Positions 53,701 to 62,596 of a stretch of DNA of 64,000 bases are shown in pieces. The translations under genes and the position numbers were made by a program. Each line of letters begins with the position of its first letter. Position 1 is the first letter of the stretch. The DNA is from Gluconacetobacter azotocaptans (GTDB lineage Bacteria; Pseudomonadota; Alphaproteobacteria; Acetobacterales; Acetobacteraceae), in the NCBI RefSeq assembly GCF_014174355.1, contig NZ_JABEQF010000005.1, positions 62,001 through 126,000 of the forward strand. Reading direction: 5' to 3'. The notes below the pieces were generated by a model. That model was not told where the DNA came from. It searched no databases and saw only the letters and a list, made by a program, of their open reading frames with translations.

Positions 53701-53721
53701 TTGACCGAACGGGTCGGTCAA
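53701..53721 (-). promoter_or_regulatory. Perfect 21-bp palindromic operator upstream of the efflux operon
   Basis: TTGACCGA-ACGGG-TCGGTCAA is a perfect 8-base inverted repeat with a 5-base spacer, 44 bases before the emrA-like start. Both arms contain TTGACC, which resembles a -35 hexamer, so a bound repressor would block the promoter. The form is typical of TetR-family regulators of efflux pumps. No TetR gene is present in the window. Confidence 0.75.
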
Positions 53722-53830
53722 TTCATGGCACGAAGAACTGGGCGCATCAACCGCCCCCGGCCGCCTCGGACACAAAGATCGCCTGCCCTCGCCTGTAACC
53801 TATGTGCCGGATGGCCGGCACACCCCGTTT

Positions 53831-55639
53831 TCAGGGCGAGTTTGAAAATGCCTGGGTGCGGACCATGCGCGCATACAGGCCGTCGGCCTCCATCAGCTCG
53901 GCATGGGTACCGCATTCGACGCCCTGCCCGTCCGCCATCGCCACCACCAGGTCCGCCGACCGCACGGTGGACAGGCGGTGGGCCACGACGATGGTGGTGC
54001 GGCCCTTGCGCAGGCGGCCCAGCGCGTCCTGGACCAGAGCCTCGCTTTCGCTGTCCAGAGCGCTGGTCGCCTCGTCCAGCAGCAGGACCCGCGGATCGCG
54101 CAGCAGCGCCCGCGCCAGGGCCACCCGCTGGCGCTGGCCGCCCGACAGACGCTGCCCCCCCGGGCCGACGCGGGTGCCGAACCCTTCAGGCAGCGCGTCG
54201 ATGAACTCCTCGGCCGCCGCCGCACGGGCGGCCGCGCGGACCTCCGCCTCGGTCGCCGACGGGCGGCCGATGCGGATGTTCTCGATCACCGTCAGGTCGA
54301 ACAGCAGGGTGTCCTGGCTGACATAGGCAATGGCGTCCCGCAGGTCCGACAGGCGCAGCGCGCGCAGATCGACGCCATCCAGCAGGATCCGCCCGCCGCT
54401 GACGTCATGCAGGCGCGGGATCAGCGACAGGGCCGTGGACTTGCCCGCCCCGGACGGACCGACCAGCGCCACCGTCAGGCCGGGCCGGGCGTCGAAGGTC
54501 AGGCCGTTCAGGCCCACCCGCCCGTCCGGATAGACGAACGACGCGGCGTCAAAACGCAGATGCCCCTCGCCCGGCGGCAGGGCGCTGGCCTGGGCGGCCT
54601 CGGTGATTTCGGGCGGTTCGTCGATGATGGCGAAGATCCGCTCCAGCCCCGCCAGCCCCTCCTGCAAGGCGGCGTTCAGCGAACCCAGCGCCCGCAGCGG
54701 CCGCGAGGCCAGCAGCAGGGCCGCGACGAAGCCCGAGAAATCGCCCAGCGTCGCGCCGCCCAGCGCCGCGCGCCACCCCGCGAACCCCAGCACGGCCGCG
54801 ACCGCCGCCCCGCCCAGGACCTCCAGCACCGGATCGACCCGCGCCCGCCCCCGCGCGATCCGCAGCAGCGCCTGATGCAGCAGGTCGAGGGTGTGTGCGA
54901 CCCGCGCCGCCTCGTTCCGTTCCAGGCGATAGACCCGCACGGTGCGCGCCTGCGAAAAGCTTTCGGTCAGCAGGGCCGAGGTCTCGCCCATGCGTTCCTG
55001 CATGCCGCCCGAGGCGCGGCGCACCTTCTTGCCCAGGCGCTGGATGGGAATGGCCGCCACGGGATAGAGCACTGCGGCGATCAGGCTCAGTTCCCAATCC
55101 ATGTAGAACATGGACACCACCAGCCCGGCCACCGTCACCACGTCGCCCAGCGAATTGACCGCACGGATCATCGCCTCGCGGATCGACACGGCATCGGTCG
55201 TGAAGCGCGCGGCCAGCTGCGCCGGGGCCTCGCGTTCGATGCGCGAGATGTCGGTATGGACCAGATGCGCGAACATCGTGGTCTGCAGGCCCCGGATCAC
55301 GATCAGCACCAGGTTCTGCACCGCCACCGTCTGGCCGTATTGCGACAGCGCCTTGGCGGTGGTGATCACGATCACCAGCGCCGGCACCTGATAGAGAATG
55401 CGCGGATCGTGGGCGGCGAACATGTCCAGCGCCCGCTGGATGACCAGCGGATACAGCCCCGTCAGCAACGCCATCAGGACGGTCAGCCCGATGACCGACG
55501 CGATCCGCCCGCGATGACTCCGCACCTCGTCATGCCACAGGCGGCGCAGTAGCGCCGTATTCCGATCCGGCAGGGGGGCCGGACGCGTGGCCGGTTCCGC
55601 CGCGCGGGTGGGGGGGGACATAGACGGAATGACGTTCAT
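53831..55639 (-). CDS. ABC transporter, MsbA-like fused permease/ATPase
   Basis: A 602-residue half-transporter: six membrane helices (about 45-330) and a C-terminal nucleotide-binding domain with Walker A GPSGAGKS, signature LSGGQRQR, Walker B VLLLDEATSALD and the H-loop VAHRLST. The family exports lipid A, other lipids or drugs; this gene is not next to lpxK, so MsbA identity is uncertain. The start at ATG 55639 has AAAGG five bases upstream; ATG 55621 is an alternative. It follows the CCA-adding enzyme gene by 52 bases. Confidence 0.9.
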   Translation of the reverse strand: MNVIPSMSPPTRAAEPATRPAPLPDRNTALLRRLWHDEVRSHRGRIASVIGLTVLMALLTGLYPLVIQRALDMFAAHDPRILYQVPALVIVITTAKALSQYGQTVAVQNLVLIVIRGLQTTMFAHLVHTDISRIEREAPAQLAARFTTDAVSIREAMIRAVNSLGDVVTVAGLVVSMFYMDWELSLIAAVLYPVAAIPIQRLGKKVRRASGGMQERMGETSALLTESFSQARTVRVYRLERNEAARVAHTLDLLHQALLRIARGRARVDPVLEVLGGAAVAAVLGFAGWRAALGGATLGDFSGFVAALLLASRPLRALGSLNAALQEGLAGLERIFAIIDEPPEITEAAQASALPPGEGHLRFDAASFVYPDGRVGLNGLTFDARPGLTVALVGPSGAGKSTALSLIPRLHDVSGGRILLDGVDLRALRLSDLRDAIAYVSQDTLLFDLTVIENIRIGRPSATEAEVRAAARAAAAEEFIDALPEGFGTRVGPGGQRLSGGQRQRVALARALLRDPRVLLLDEATSALDSESEALVQDALGRLRKGRTTIVVAHRLSTVRSADLVVAMADGQGVECGTHAELMEADGLYARMVRTQAFSNSP

Positions 55640-55691
55640 GCTGCCCTTTAACAACGTGGCCGTGGCAAAGCAAAGTGCCATGCCGCACGCC

Positions 55692-56987
55692 TCAGACGGA
55701 TGGCGGCCCCGCCGCGCCATCGACCGCACACTCCCTCAGGCGCGCCAGGCACGCCTTCCGGTCCGCCCGGCATCCCCCCGCCATCCACCAGGCGCGCACT
55801 TCCGCCAGGGCCTGGCCGATCCGTGGGCCGGGCGCGACACCCGCCGCCAGCAGGTCCCGTCCGGCCAGGGGAAAGACAGGGCGCGGGCGCGCCACGAGGT
55901 CCCGGCGCAGCGCATCCCACTCCGCCGACGGTTGGCCCAGCCGTGCCGCCTGTCCGACCCAGCTGCGCCGGACCAGGACATCGGCCGGCTCGTCGGCCAG
56001 CAGGCGGCGGCGCGCGTCGTCGTCCAAAGCCGGGTCGGGCATCGGGGCCGTCCCGATCGACGACATGACCGACGACAGGGTCAGGGTCTCGGCCCGCGAC
56101 AGGCGCAGGCGCGCCGCCAGGCCCCCGGCATCGCCCTGCGCCAGCACGCCCAGCCGCAGGATCGGCTCCGCCGGCGCCCCGGTGGCCAGCAGGCGGTCCA
56201 GCGCGGGCCGGTCCGCCCCTTCCGGCAGCAGGCGCGCCAGCACGCCCGATTGCGCCATCAGCGCCAGGGTCGGCATCAGGGCCGGGCCCGCCAGGATCCG
56301 GCGCAGTTCGGACCAGACCCGTTCGGCGGACAGGCGTGCCAGGCCGTCCGCCAGCACGGTGATCGCCGCCATCGCCGCGCCGTCGGGCTCGCCCCGCCCG
56401 TAGCGCGCGTGAAACCGGAAAAATCGCAGGATCCGCAACGCATCCTCATGGATGCGGGTGGCGGCGTCGCCCACGAAACGGACGTGCCCGGCCCGCACGT
56501 CCGCGCGGCCGCCGAAATAATCATGCACCACCCCGTCGCGTCCGCAGGACATGGCGTTGATCGTGAAATCGCGCCGGGCGGCGTCCTCGCGCCAGTCGTC
56601 GGTCCAGGCGACGACCGCGTGGCGGCCATCCGTCCGCTCGTCGCGCCGCAGGGTCGTGACCTCGTAGGGGCGGCCCGCCACCACCGCAGTCACCGTGCCG
56701 TGCGCCAGCCCCGTCGGCACGATCCTGATCCCCGCTTCGGCCAGCGCCGCCATGACCCGCTCGGGCGCCTCGGGGGTCGCCATGTCGATGTCCGCCACCG
56801 GCCGGCCGGCGATCAGGTCGCGCACCACCCCGCCGACCAGCCGCGCCCGGGGCAGCACCGCCCAGATCCGCGCCAGCCCCGCCCGCGCCTCGGGCAACTC
56901 CCCGGCCAGCCGGTCCAGCAGCCGGTCATCGCGATACGCGTCCCCCGCCAAGCCTCCATCCTGGCCGGCGTCTCCTTCCCCTGTCAC
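55692..56987 (-). CDS. CCA tRNA nucleotidyltransferase / poly(A) polymerase family
   Basis: Adds CCA to tRNA 3' ends or poly(A) to RNA. The 431-residue class II nucleotidyltransferase has ARLVGGVVRDLIAGRPVADIDMAT (GGxVRD and DxD), the RRDFTINAM motif, and the flexible-loop/RNA-binding region EDALRILRFFRFHARYG. In alphaproteobacteria lacking other copies this type generally serves CCA addition. Its ATG overlaps the DUF1285 stop by ATGA, an arrangement conserved in the class. Confidence 0.92.
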   Translation of the reverse strand: MTGEGDAGQDGGLAGDAYRDDRLLDRLAGELPEARAGLARIWAVLPRARLVGGVVRDLIAGRPVADIDMATPEAPERVMAALAEAGIRIVPTGLAHGTVTAVVAGRPYEVTTLRRDERTDGRHAVVAWTDDWREDAARRDFTINAMSCGRDGVVHDYFGGRADVRAGHVRFVGDAATRIHEDALRILRFFRFHARYGRGEPDGAAMAAITVLADGLARLSAERVWSELRRILAGPALMPTLALMAQSGVLARLLPEGADRPALDRLLATGAPAEPILRLGVLAQGDAGGLAARLRLSRAETLTLSSVMSSIGTAPMPDPALDDDARRRLLADEPADVLVRRSWVGQAARLGQPSAEWDALRRDLVARPRPVFPLAGRDLLAAGVAPGPRIGQALAEVRAWWMAGGCRADRKACLARLRECAVDGAAGPPSV

Positions 56988-57628
56988 GTCGCGCCGTCTT
57001 CCATGGGCAGGCGCGACAGCGGGAAGAATACGTTACGGCTCCAGACCCCAAGGCAGGGCTCGCCGCGACAGGTTCCGGGAACCGCCAGCGCCGCCAGTTC
57101 GTAATAGACCGAACGGGCGAGCCGGGCTTCCAGGGCAAAGGCCCCCTCGCCGTCGCGGACATGCAGATAGGGCACCGGCCCCGTCCCGCACCCTTCGGAC
57201 GGGACATCCCATTCGGCACGGATCGGATGATCGGGTCCGGCGCAGATCACCAGGTCCACATTGGTGCGAAAGGACAGAACCTGTTCCCGCCCGCAGCCCT
57301 TCCAATCCAGCTCGACCGCGATGAAGGGCGCATCCTCGACCTCGATGCTGCCGCATTCGATGGGGGTCTGCAGCCAGTATGTCCCCTCCTCGTCCCGGCG
57401 CAGCACCGACGCGAACAGGCAGACCATCGGCTTTCGCCGGATGGGCGTGCCGCGATACAGCCACGTCCCGTCGCGCTGGATCACGAACGGCAGCCGCCCG
57501 CACGACCGCGCCTGCGCCCCGGGCGCAGCAAGAGGGGGCGAGGCGCAGGGGGATGGCGATATGTCCATGCCGGCGCCCGCACGCGCGACGCGCGACTCCC
57601 CTAAGTGCGAATCCTGATCGTCAGTCAA
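56984..57628 (-). CDS. DUF1285 domain protein
   Basis: A 214-residue protein. From about residue 45 it matches DUF1285: LPFVIQRDGTWLYRGTPIRRKPMVCLFASVLRRDEEGTYWLQTPIE, VAVELDWKG-like (IAVELDWKGCGREQVLSFRTN) and a C-terminal YYELAALA segment. The function is unknown; the structure of the family resembles two beta-rich domains. The gene is first in an operon with the nucleotidyltransferase, an association common in alphaproteobacteria. The N-terminal 40 residues are low complexity, so a later start is possible. Divergent from moxR. Confidence 0.88.
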   Translation of the reverse strand: MTDDQDSHLGESRVARAGAGMDISPSPCASPPLAAPGAQARSCGRLPFVIQRDGTWLYRGTPIRRKPMVCLFASVLRRDEEGTYWLQTPIECGSIEVEDAPFIAVELDWKGCGREQVLSFRTNVDLVICAGPDHPIRAEWDVPSEGCGTGPVPYLHVRDGEGAFALEARLARSVYYELAALAVPGTCRGEPCLGVWSRNVFFPLSRLPMEDGAT

Positions 57629-57686
57629 CTGCGTTACCCGCCTGCTGGACCATAACTGTCCCCGATATAGGGATCATCCCCGACCG

Positions 57687-57718
57687 GATGAAACCCCCCG
57701 ACACTTGATGAAACCCCC
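57687..57718 (+). promoter_or_regulatory. Direct repeat upstream of the moxR operon
   Basis: GATGAAACCCCC occurs at 57687-57698 and 57707-57718, a 20-base period (two helical turns), ending 20 bases before the moxR start. A same-face tandem binding site for a regulator is possible. The small palindrome CCCGATATAGGG lies just upstream (57661-57672). Confidence 0.45.
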
Positions 57719-57738
57719 AGACCTGTCAGATTGCGGAT

Positions 57739-58791
57739 ATGACGATATCGGACGCCACCCCCCTCGCCACGGATTTCGAATCGGACACCACCCGCCCGGC
57801 GGCGGAACAGGCCGTCCCGGCCGACGCCGCCCTGGCCGAACGCCTGGGCGAGCGCCTGCGCGCCGCCCGGGCCGAGATCGGGCGCATCATCCACGGCCAG
57901 CGCGATGTCATCGACCAGACCCTGGTCAGCATCCTGGCCGGCGGCCACGGCCTGCTGGTCGGCGCGCCCGGCCTTGGCAAGACGCTGCTGGTCACCACGC
58001 TGGGCACCGTGCTGGGACTGGAGGCGCGGCGCGTGCAGTTCACGCCCGACCTCATGCCCTCGGACATCACCGGCAGCGAGATCCTGGACGAAGACGAACA
58101 CGGGCACCGCAGTTTCCGCTTCGTCCGGGGGCCGGTCTTCTGCCAGCTGCTGATGGCGGACGAGATCAACCGCGCCAGCCCCCGCACCCAGTCCGCCCTG
58201 CTGCAGGCCATGCAGGAACATCGCGTGGCGATCGCCGGCACCGATCACCCCCTGCCGCGCCCGTTCCACGTCCTGGCCACCCAGAACCCGATCGAACAGG
58301 AAGGCACCTACCCCCTGCCCGAGGCGCAGCTTGACCGGTTCATGCTCCAGATCCCGCTGGGCTTCCCCGACGCGGCGGCGGAACGCGCCATGCTGCTGGC
58401 CACGACCGGCGCCGACGACGCCACGCCGCGCCCCATCCTGACCGACCGCGACCTGATCGAGGCGCAGCGGCTGGTGCGCGCCCTGCCGGTCGGCGACAGC
58501 GTGGTCGATGCCATCCTGCACCTGGTCCGCTCCGCCCGGCCCGAGACCACCGACGACCCCATAATCCGCGAGGCCGTGGCCTGGGGGCCCGGCCCCCGCG
58601 CCGCGCAGGCGCTGATGCTGGCCACCCGCGCCCGCGCGCTGATGGACGGCCGCCTGTCGCCCAGCATCGACGACGTCGCGGCCCTGGCCCGGCCGGTGCT
58701 GGCCCATCGCATGGCCCTGACCTTCACCGCCCGGGCCGAAAGCCGCAGCCTGCCGGATCTGATCGACAGCCTGCTGCGCCGCCTGGGCTGA
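57739..58791 (+). CDS. MoxR-type AAA+ ATPase
   Basis: A 350-residue chaperone-like ATPase with Walker A GAPGLGKT (75-82), Walker B LLMADEINRA, sensor ATQNPIEQEGTYPLPEAQLDRFML and the AAA lid domain at the C-terminus. MoxR ATPases help mature or assemble protein complexes together with VWA and DUF58 proteins, which are encoded downstream. It heads the rightward operon. Confidence 0.93.
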   Translation: MTISDATPLATDFESDTTRPAAEQAVPADAALAERLGERLRAARAEIGRIIHGQRDVIDQTLVSILAGGHGLLVGAPGLGKTLLVTTLGTVLGLEARRVQFTPDLMPSDITGSEILDEDEHGHRSFRFVRGPVFCQLLMADEINRASPRTQSALLQAMQEHRVAIAGTDHPLPRPFHVLATQNPIEQEGTYPLPEAQLDRFMLQIPLGFPDAAAERAMLLATTGADDATPRPILTDRDLIEAQRLVRALPVGDSVVDAILHLVRSARPETTDDPIIREAVAWGPGPRAAQALMLATRARALMDGRLSPSIDDVAALARPVLAHRMALTFTARAESRSLPDLIDSLLRRLG

Positions 58792-58799
58792 CCGGCGGG

Positions 58800-59801
58800 G
58801 TGACGCCCACATCTTCCCTGGCCGGCCGGCTGCGCCGGCTGTTCGCGGCGCGGCGCACGCCGCCCCCCGACGCCGGCCCCCTCGGCCCCATCGGCGCGGC
58901 CGGCGACGCCACCCCCCTGCCCGTCGCGGCCGAGGGGCTGGCCGCGCGCATGCCCGCGCTGATCGTCGCCGCCACCCATATCGCCGCAACGGTGGCGGCG
59001 GGCGCGCACGGTCGCCGGCAGGCGGGGCCGGGCGACAGTTTCTGGCAGTTCCGCCCGGCCCAGCCGGGCGAACCGGTCACCCGCATCGACTGGCGGCAAT
59101 CCGCCCGCAGCAGCCGCGCCTATATCCGCGAGACCGAGGCCGAGGCCGCTCAGACCATCTGCCTGTGGTGCGACCCCAGCGCCTCGATGCGCTGGCGGTC
59201 GGATGCCGCCCTGCCGCTGAAATCGGACCGCGCCGCCCTGCTGACGCTGGCGGCCGGGGCCTTGCTGCTGCGCCATGGGGAACGCGTGCGCCTGCTGACG
59301 CCGGACGGCGCAGTCGATATTCCGCCGGGCGGCCGGACGGCACTGGACCGGCTGGGGCTGGCGCTGCTGCGGACCATGGAAAACGCACCGGACGCGCCCG
59401 CCTGGCCCCATCCGCAGCAGGCGCCGCGCCACGCCCGGATCGTGCTGATCAGCGACGGCCTGGCCCCGCCCGAGACGATCGCAACACTGCTGCGCGGCTT
59501 GGCGGCCCGGCCCGCCCGCGCCCACCTGCTGCTGGTCAACGACCCGGCCGAGGCCGCGCTGCCCTACGCCGGCCGCATCCGCTTCGCGGGGCTGGAAGGC
59601 GAGGACCCGCTGCTGCTTTCGGGGACCGAGGGGCTGCGTCCGGCCTACGCCGCCGCCTTCGCCGACCATCAGGCGCGGATCGGGGATATCTGCCGGGCCA
59701 CCGGCCATGACCTGATCCGCCACACGACCGACCGGCGTCCGGAACACGCGCTGCTGGCGCTGCACGCCGCCCTGTCGGACCGGCCGGGAGGGCGGACATG
59801 A
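58800..59801 (+). CDS. DUF58 domain protein (GTG start)
   Basis: A 333-residue protein with the DUF58 core GRRQAGPGDSFWQFRPAQPGEPVTRIDWRQSARS and YIRETEAEAAQTICLWCDPSASMRW, in which DPSASM resembles a VWA metal site (DxSxS). It lies 8 bases after moxR and overlaps the next gene by ATGA. Partner of MoxR in predicted complex assembly; precise role unknown. Confidence 0.9.
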   Translation: MTPTSSLAGRLRRLFAARRTPPPDAGPLGPIGAAGDATPLPVAAEGLAARMPALIVAATHIAATVAAGAHGRRQAGPGDSFWQFRPAQPGEPVTRIDWRQSARSSRAYIRETEAEAAQTICLWCDPSASMRWRSDAALPLKSDRAALLTLAAGALLLRHGERVRLLTPDGAVDIPPGGRTALDRLGLALLRTMENAPDAPAWPHPQQAPRHARIVLISDGLAPPETIATLLRGLAARPARAHLLLVNDPAEAALPYAGRIRFAGLEGEDPLLLSGTEGLRPAYAAAFADHQARIGDICRATGHDLIRHTTDRRPEHALLALHAALSDRPGGRT

Positions 59802-62596
59802 TCTTCCAGGCCCCCTTGCTGCTGGCCGCGCTGGCCATCCTGCCGGTCGTCTGGCTGCTGCTGCGCGCCCTGCCCCCGGCCCCGCGCCGACAGGTCTTCC
59901 CGGCCATCATGCTGCTGCGCGGCCTGCGCCAGCGCATGACCGACGCCGCGACCGCGCCGCCCTGGCTGCTGCTGCTGCGCTGCCTGGCGCTGACCGGCCT
60001 GATCGTCGGGCTGGCGGGGCCGCTGATCGTCCGCGACCACCAGGCGGCGGCCACCGACGCCGCCGGCGACGTGCTGCTGGTGCTGGACAATGGCTGGGCG
60101 GCCAGCCCCGGCTGGTCGCGGCGCATCGCGGCGCTGGACGTCGTGCTGGACCGCGCGGGCCGCGCCGGCCGCCGGGCGCGCCTGCTGACCACCGCGCCGG
60201 GTCTGGCCGGGGAAGCCCCCGCCGCCGGCGCGCCCATGACGCCGGCCCTGCTGCGCGGCGCCCTGGACACGGCGCGCCCCCGCCCCTGGCCGACCGACCG
60301 CGCCACCGCCGCCCAGGCGCTGCGCGACCTGGCGGCCACGGGCTGGCATGGCCCGGTCGTCTATGTCTCGGACGGCCTGGCCGGCCCGGCCGATGGCGCG
60401 TTCGCCACCGCCCTGGCCGCCATCGGGCCGGTGCGCACCCTGCGCGCGCAAACGCCAACCCTCGCCGTGCTGCGCCCCGCACCGCCCGCCGACGGGGCGC
60501 TGGCCGTCGCGGTCGCGGCCGTGCCCTCCGCGCATCCGCGCCGCATGACCGTCCGCGCCGAAACCGCCGATGGCGGCGTCCTGGGGCTGGTTCCGGTTTC
60601 CTTGCCGGCGGGCGACGACCATGCCGACGCCTCGGTCGCGATGCCCGCCGAACTGCGCAACCGGATCGACCGGCTGGTGCTGGACGACATGAGCGGCCCG
60701 GCCGGGGTCCGCCTGCTGGACGAAGGCGACCGCAGGCGGCCGGTCGGGCTGGTGTCCGTGGGGGGCACGGATACGCCGCTGGTCGGTCCGCTTTTCTACC
60801 TGCGCCGCGCGCTGTCGCCCACCGCCGAGATCCGCGAAGGCCGCGTCGCGACCCTGCTGGGGCGCCCGCTTTCGGTGCTGATCGCCCCGGACGGCACGCT
60901 GGGCGATCCCGAAACCCGGCGGGCCGTCGCCGCATGGGTCCGCAAGGGCGGTATGCTGGTCCGTTTCGCCGGTCCGCTGCTGAACCGCACGACCGCGCCG
61001 GACGCGCCCACCGATTCTCCCGTGACTGACACGCCGCAGCCCGCCCCCGCGACCGCCCAGGTCGAAGACACGCTTCTGCCCGTCCCGCTGATGGAGGGCG
61101 AACGCCAGTTGGGCGGCGCCATGTCGTGGGGCAAGCCGCAACCCCTGGCCCCGTTCGCGGCCACCTCGCCGTTCCATGGGCTGGCGGTGCCCACCGACGT
61201 GACCATCTCGCGCCAGGTCCTGGCCCGCCCCGCCACCGATCTGGACACCCATAGCTGGGCGCGTCTGGCGGATGGCACGCCGCTTGTCACCCATGCCGCG
61301 CTGGGATCGGGCGAGATCGTGCTGTTCCACGTCACCGGTACGGCGGACTGGTCCAACCTGCCGCTCTCCGGTCTGTTCGTCGCCATGCTGCGGCGACTGG
61401 CCGAGCGTGCCACGGGGGTCGAGGCCCCGGCCGATCACAGCCTGCTGGCCCCCTACATGACGCTGGACAGCGACGCGATCCTGGTCCCGCCCCCGCCGGG
61501 CGCCCGCGCCCTGCCCGCCGATGCGTTCGGTTCCACCCCGGCTTCGGCCGCGCATCCGGCGGGGCTGTATGGCCCGCGCACCGCGCGGCGCGCGCTGAAT
61601 GTGGGCGATGCGGCGGGGCCGCTCGCGGCGCAGGCCGCCATCGGCCAGGTCGCGGATCTCGAAGGGCAGGTCCAGGACATCGCACCCGGCCCGTGGCTGG
61701 TGGCGGCGGCCCTGCTGCTGCTGGTCGTCGATGCGATGATCAGCCTGCTGCTGCGCGGCGGGAAGCTGGGCAGAGGGCGGCTGGCGCTGGTGCTGCTGTC
61801 CGGAATGGCTGCGCTGCCCACGCCCCTGTCGGCCGCCACCGATCCCGATCGCGGGGCGCCGGTGCCGGGCGCGGCGCTGGAAACCCGGCTGGGCTACATC
61901 CTGACCGGGCACGATGACGTGGACACGGTCTCGCGCGAAGGGCTGCAGGGCCTGTCGAACTACGCCAACGCCCGGACCTCGGCGGTGCTGGGCCATCCGG
62001 ACGGCGTCGTGCCGGAACGCGACGATCTGTCGTACTATCCCATGCTCTACTGGCCGGTGACGCCGGACGCGGCGGCCAATCCGGCGCGGGCCGCCGCGCT
62101 GAACGCCTACATGCAGCACGGCGGCATCCTGCTGATCGACAGCCAGGGCGTCGACCCCGCCACCGTCGCGCCGGGCGCGGCCGGCACCGATTTCGCGGCC
62201 CCCGCCCCCGGCGCGGCGGCGGCCCTGCGCCGCATGACACAGGGGCTGGATATCCCGCCCCTGACCCGGCTGGACGACCATCACGTGCTGGCCCACACCT
62301 TCTACCTGCTGCACGATTTCCCCGGCCGCTACGGCGGCCTGCCGGTCTGGGTATCGCGCGAAGGCGACAGCGCCAATGACGGGGTCAGCCCGGTCATCAT
62401 CGGCTCCAGCGACTGGGCGCATGCCTGGGCGGTGGATGCGCAGGGCGACACCCCCTACGCCACCATGCCCGACGGCAACACGCAGCGCACGACGGCCTAC
62501 CGCTTCGGCGTGAACGCGGTGCTTTATGCCCTGACGGGCAATTACAAGGCGGACCAGGTTCACGTGCCCGCCCTGCTGAAGCGGCTGGGGGAATGA
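59798..62596 (+). CDS. BatA N-terminal / DUF4159 membrane protein
   Basis: A 932-residue protein. The N-terminus has the BatA-type membrane segments (APLLLAALAILPVVWLLLRALPP, about 5-27, and WLLLLRCLALTGLIVGLAGPL, about 56-76), followed by a VWA-like region (DVLLVLDNGWAA). A later helix (about 629-650) leads to the C-terminal DUF4159 domain (about 690-930; TRLGYILTGHDDVDTVSREGLQGLS, MQHGGILLIDSQG, YRFGVNAVLYALTGNYKADQVH). Coupled by ATGA at both ends. Confidence 0.88.
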   Translation: MIFQAPLLLAALAILPVVWLLLRALPPAPRRQVFPAIMLLRGLRQRMTDAATAPPWLLLLRCLALTGLIVGLAGPLIVRDHQAAATDAAGDVLLVLDNGWAASPGWSRRIAALDVVLDRAGRAGRRARLLTTAPGLAGEAPAAGAPMTPALLRGALDTARPRPWPTDRATAAQALRDLAATGWHGPVVYVSDGLAGPADGAFATALAAIGPVRTLRAQTPTLAVLRPAPPADGALAVAVAAVPSAHPRRMTVRAETADGGVLGLVPVSLPAGDDHADASVAMPAELRNRIDRLVLDDMSGPAGVRLLDEGDRRRPVGLVSVGGTDTPLVGPLFYLRRALSPTAEIREGRVATLLGRPLSVLIAPDGTLGDPETRRAVAAWVRKGGMLVRFAGPLLNRTTAPDAPTDSPVTDTPQPAPATAQVEDTLLPVPLMEGERQLGGAMSWGKPQPLAPFAATSPFHGLAVPTDVTISRQVLARPATDLDTHSWARLADGTPLVTHAALGSGEIVLFHVTGTADWSNLPLSGLFVAMLRRLAERATGVEAPADHSLLAPYMTLDSDAILVPPPPGARALPADAFGSTPASAAHPAGLYGPRTARRALNVGDAAGPLAAQAAIGQVADLEGQVQDIAPGPWLVAAALLLLVVDAMISLLLRGGKLGRGRLALVLLSGMAALPTPLSAATDPDRGAPVPGAALETRLGYILTGHDDVDTVSREGLQGLSNYANARTSAVLGHPDGVVPERDDLSYYPMLYWPVTPDAAANPARAAALNAYMQHGGILLIDSQGVDPATVAPGAAGTDFAAPAPGAAAALRRMTQGLDIPPLTRLDDHHVLAHTFYLLHDFPGRYGGLPVWVSREGDSANDGVSPVIIGSSDWAHAWAVDAQGDTPYATMPDGNTQRTTAYRFGVNAVLYALTGNYKADQVHVPALLKRLGE

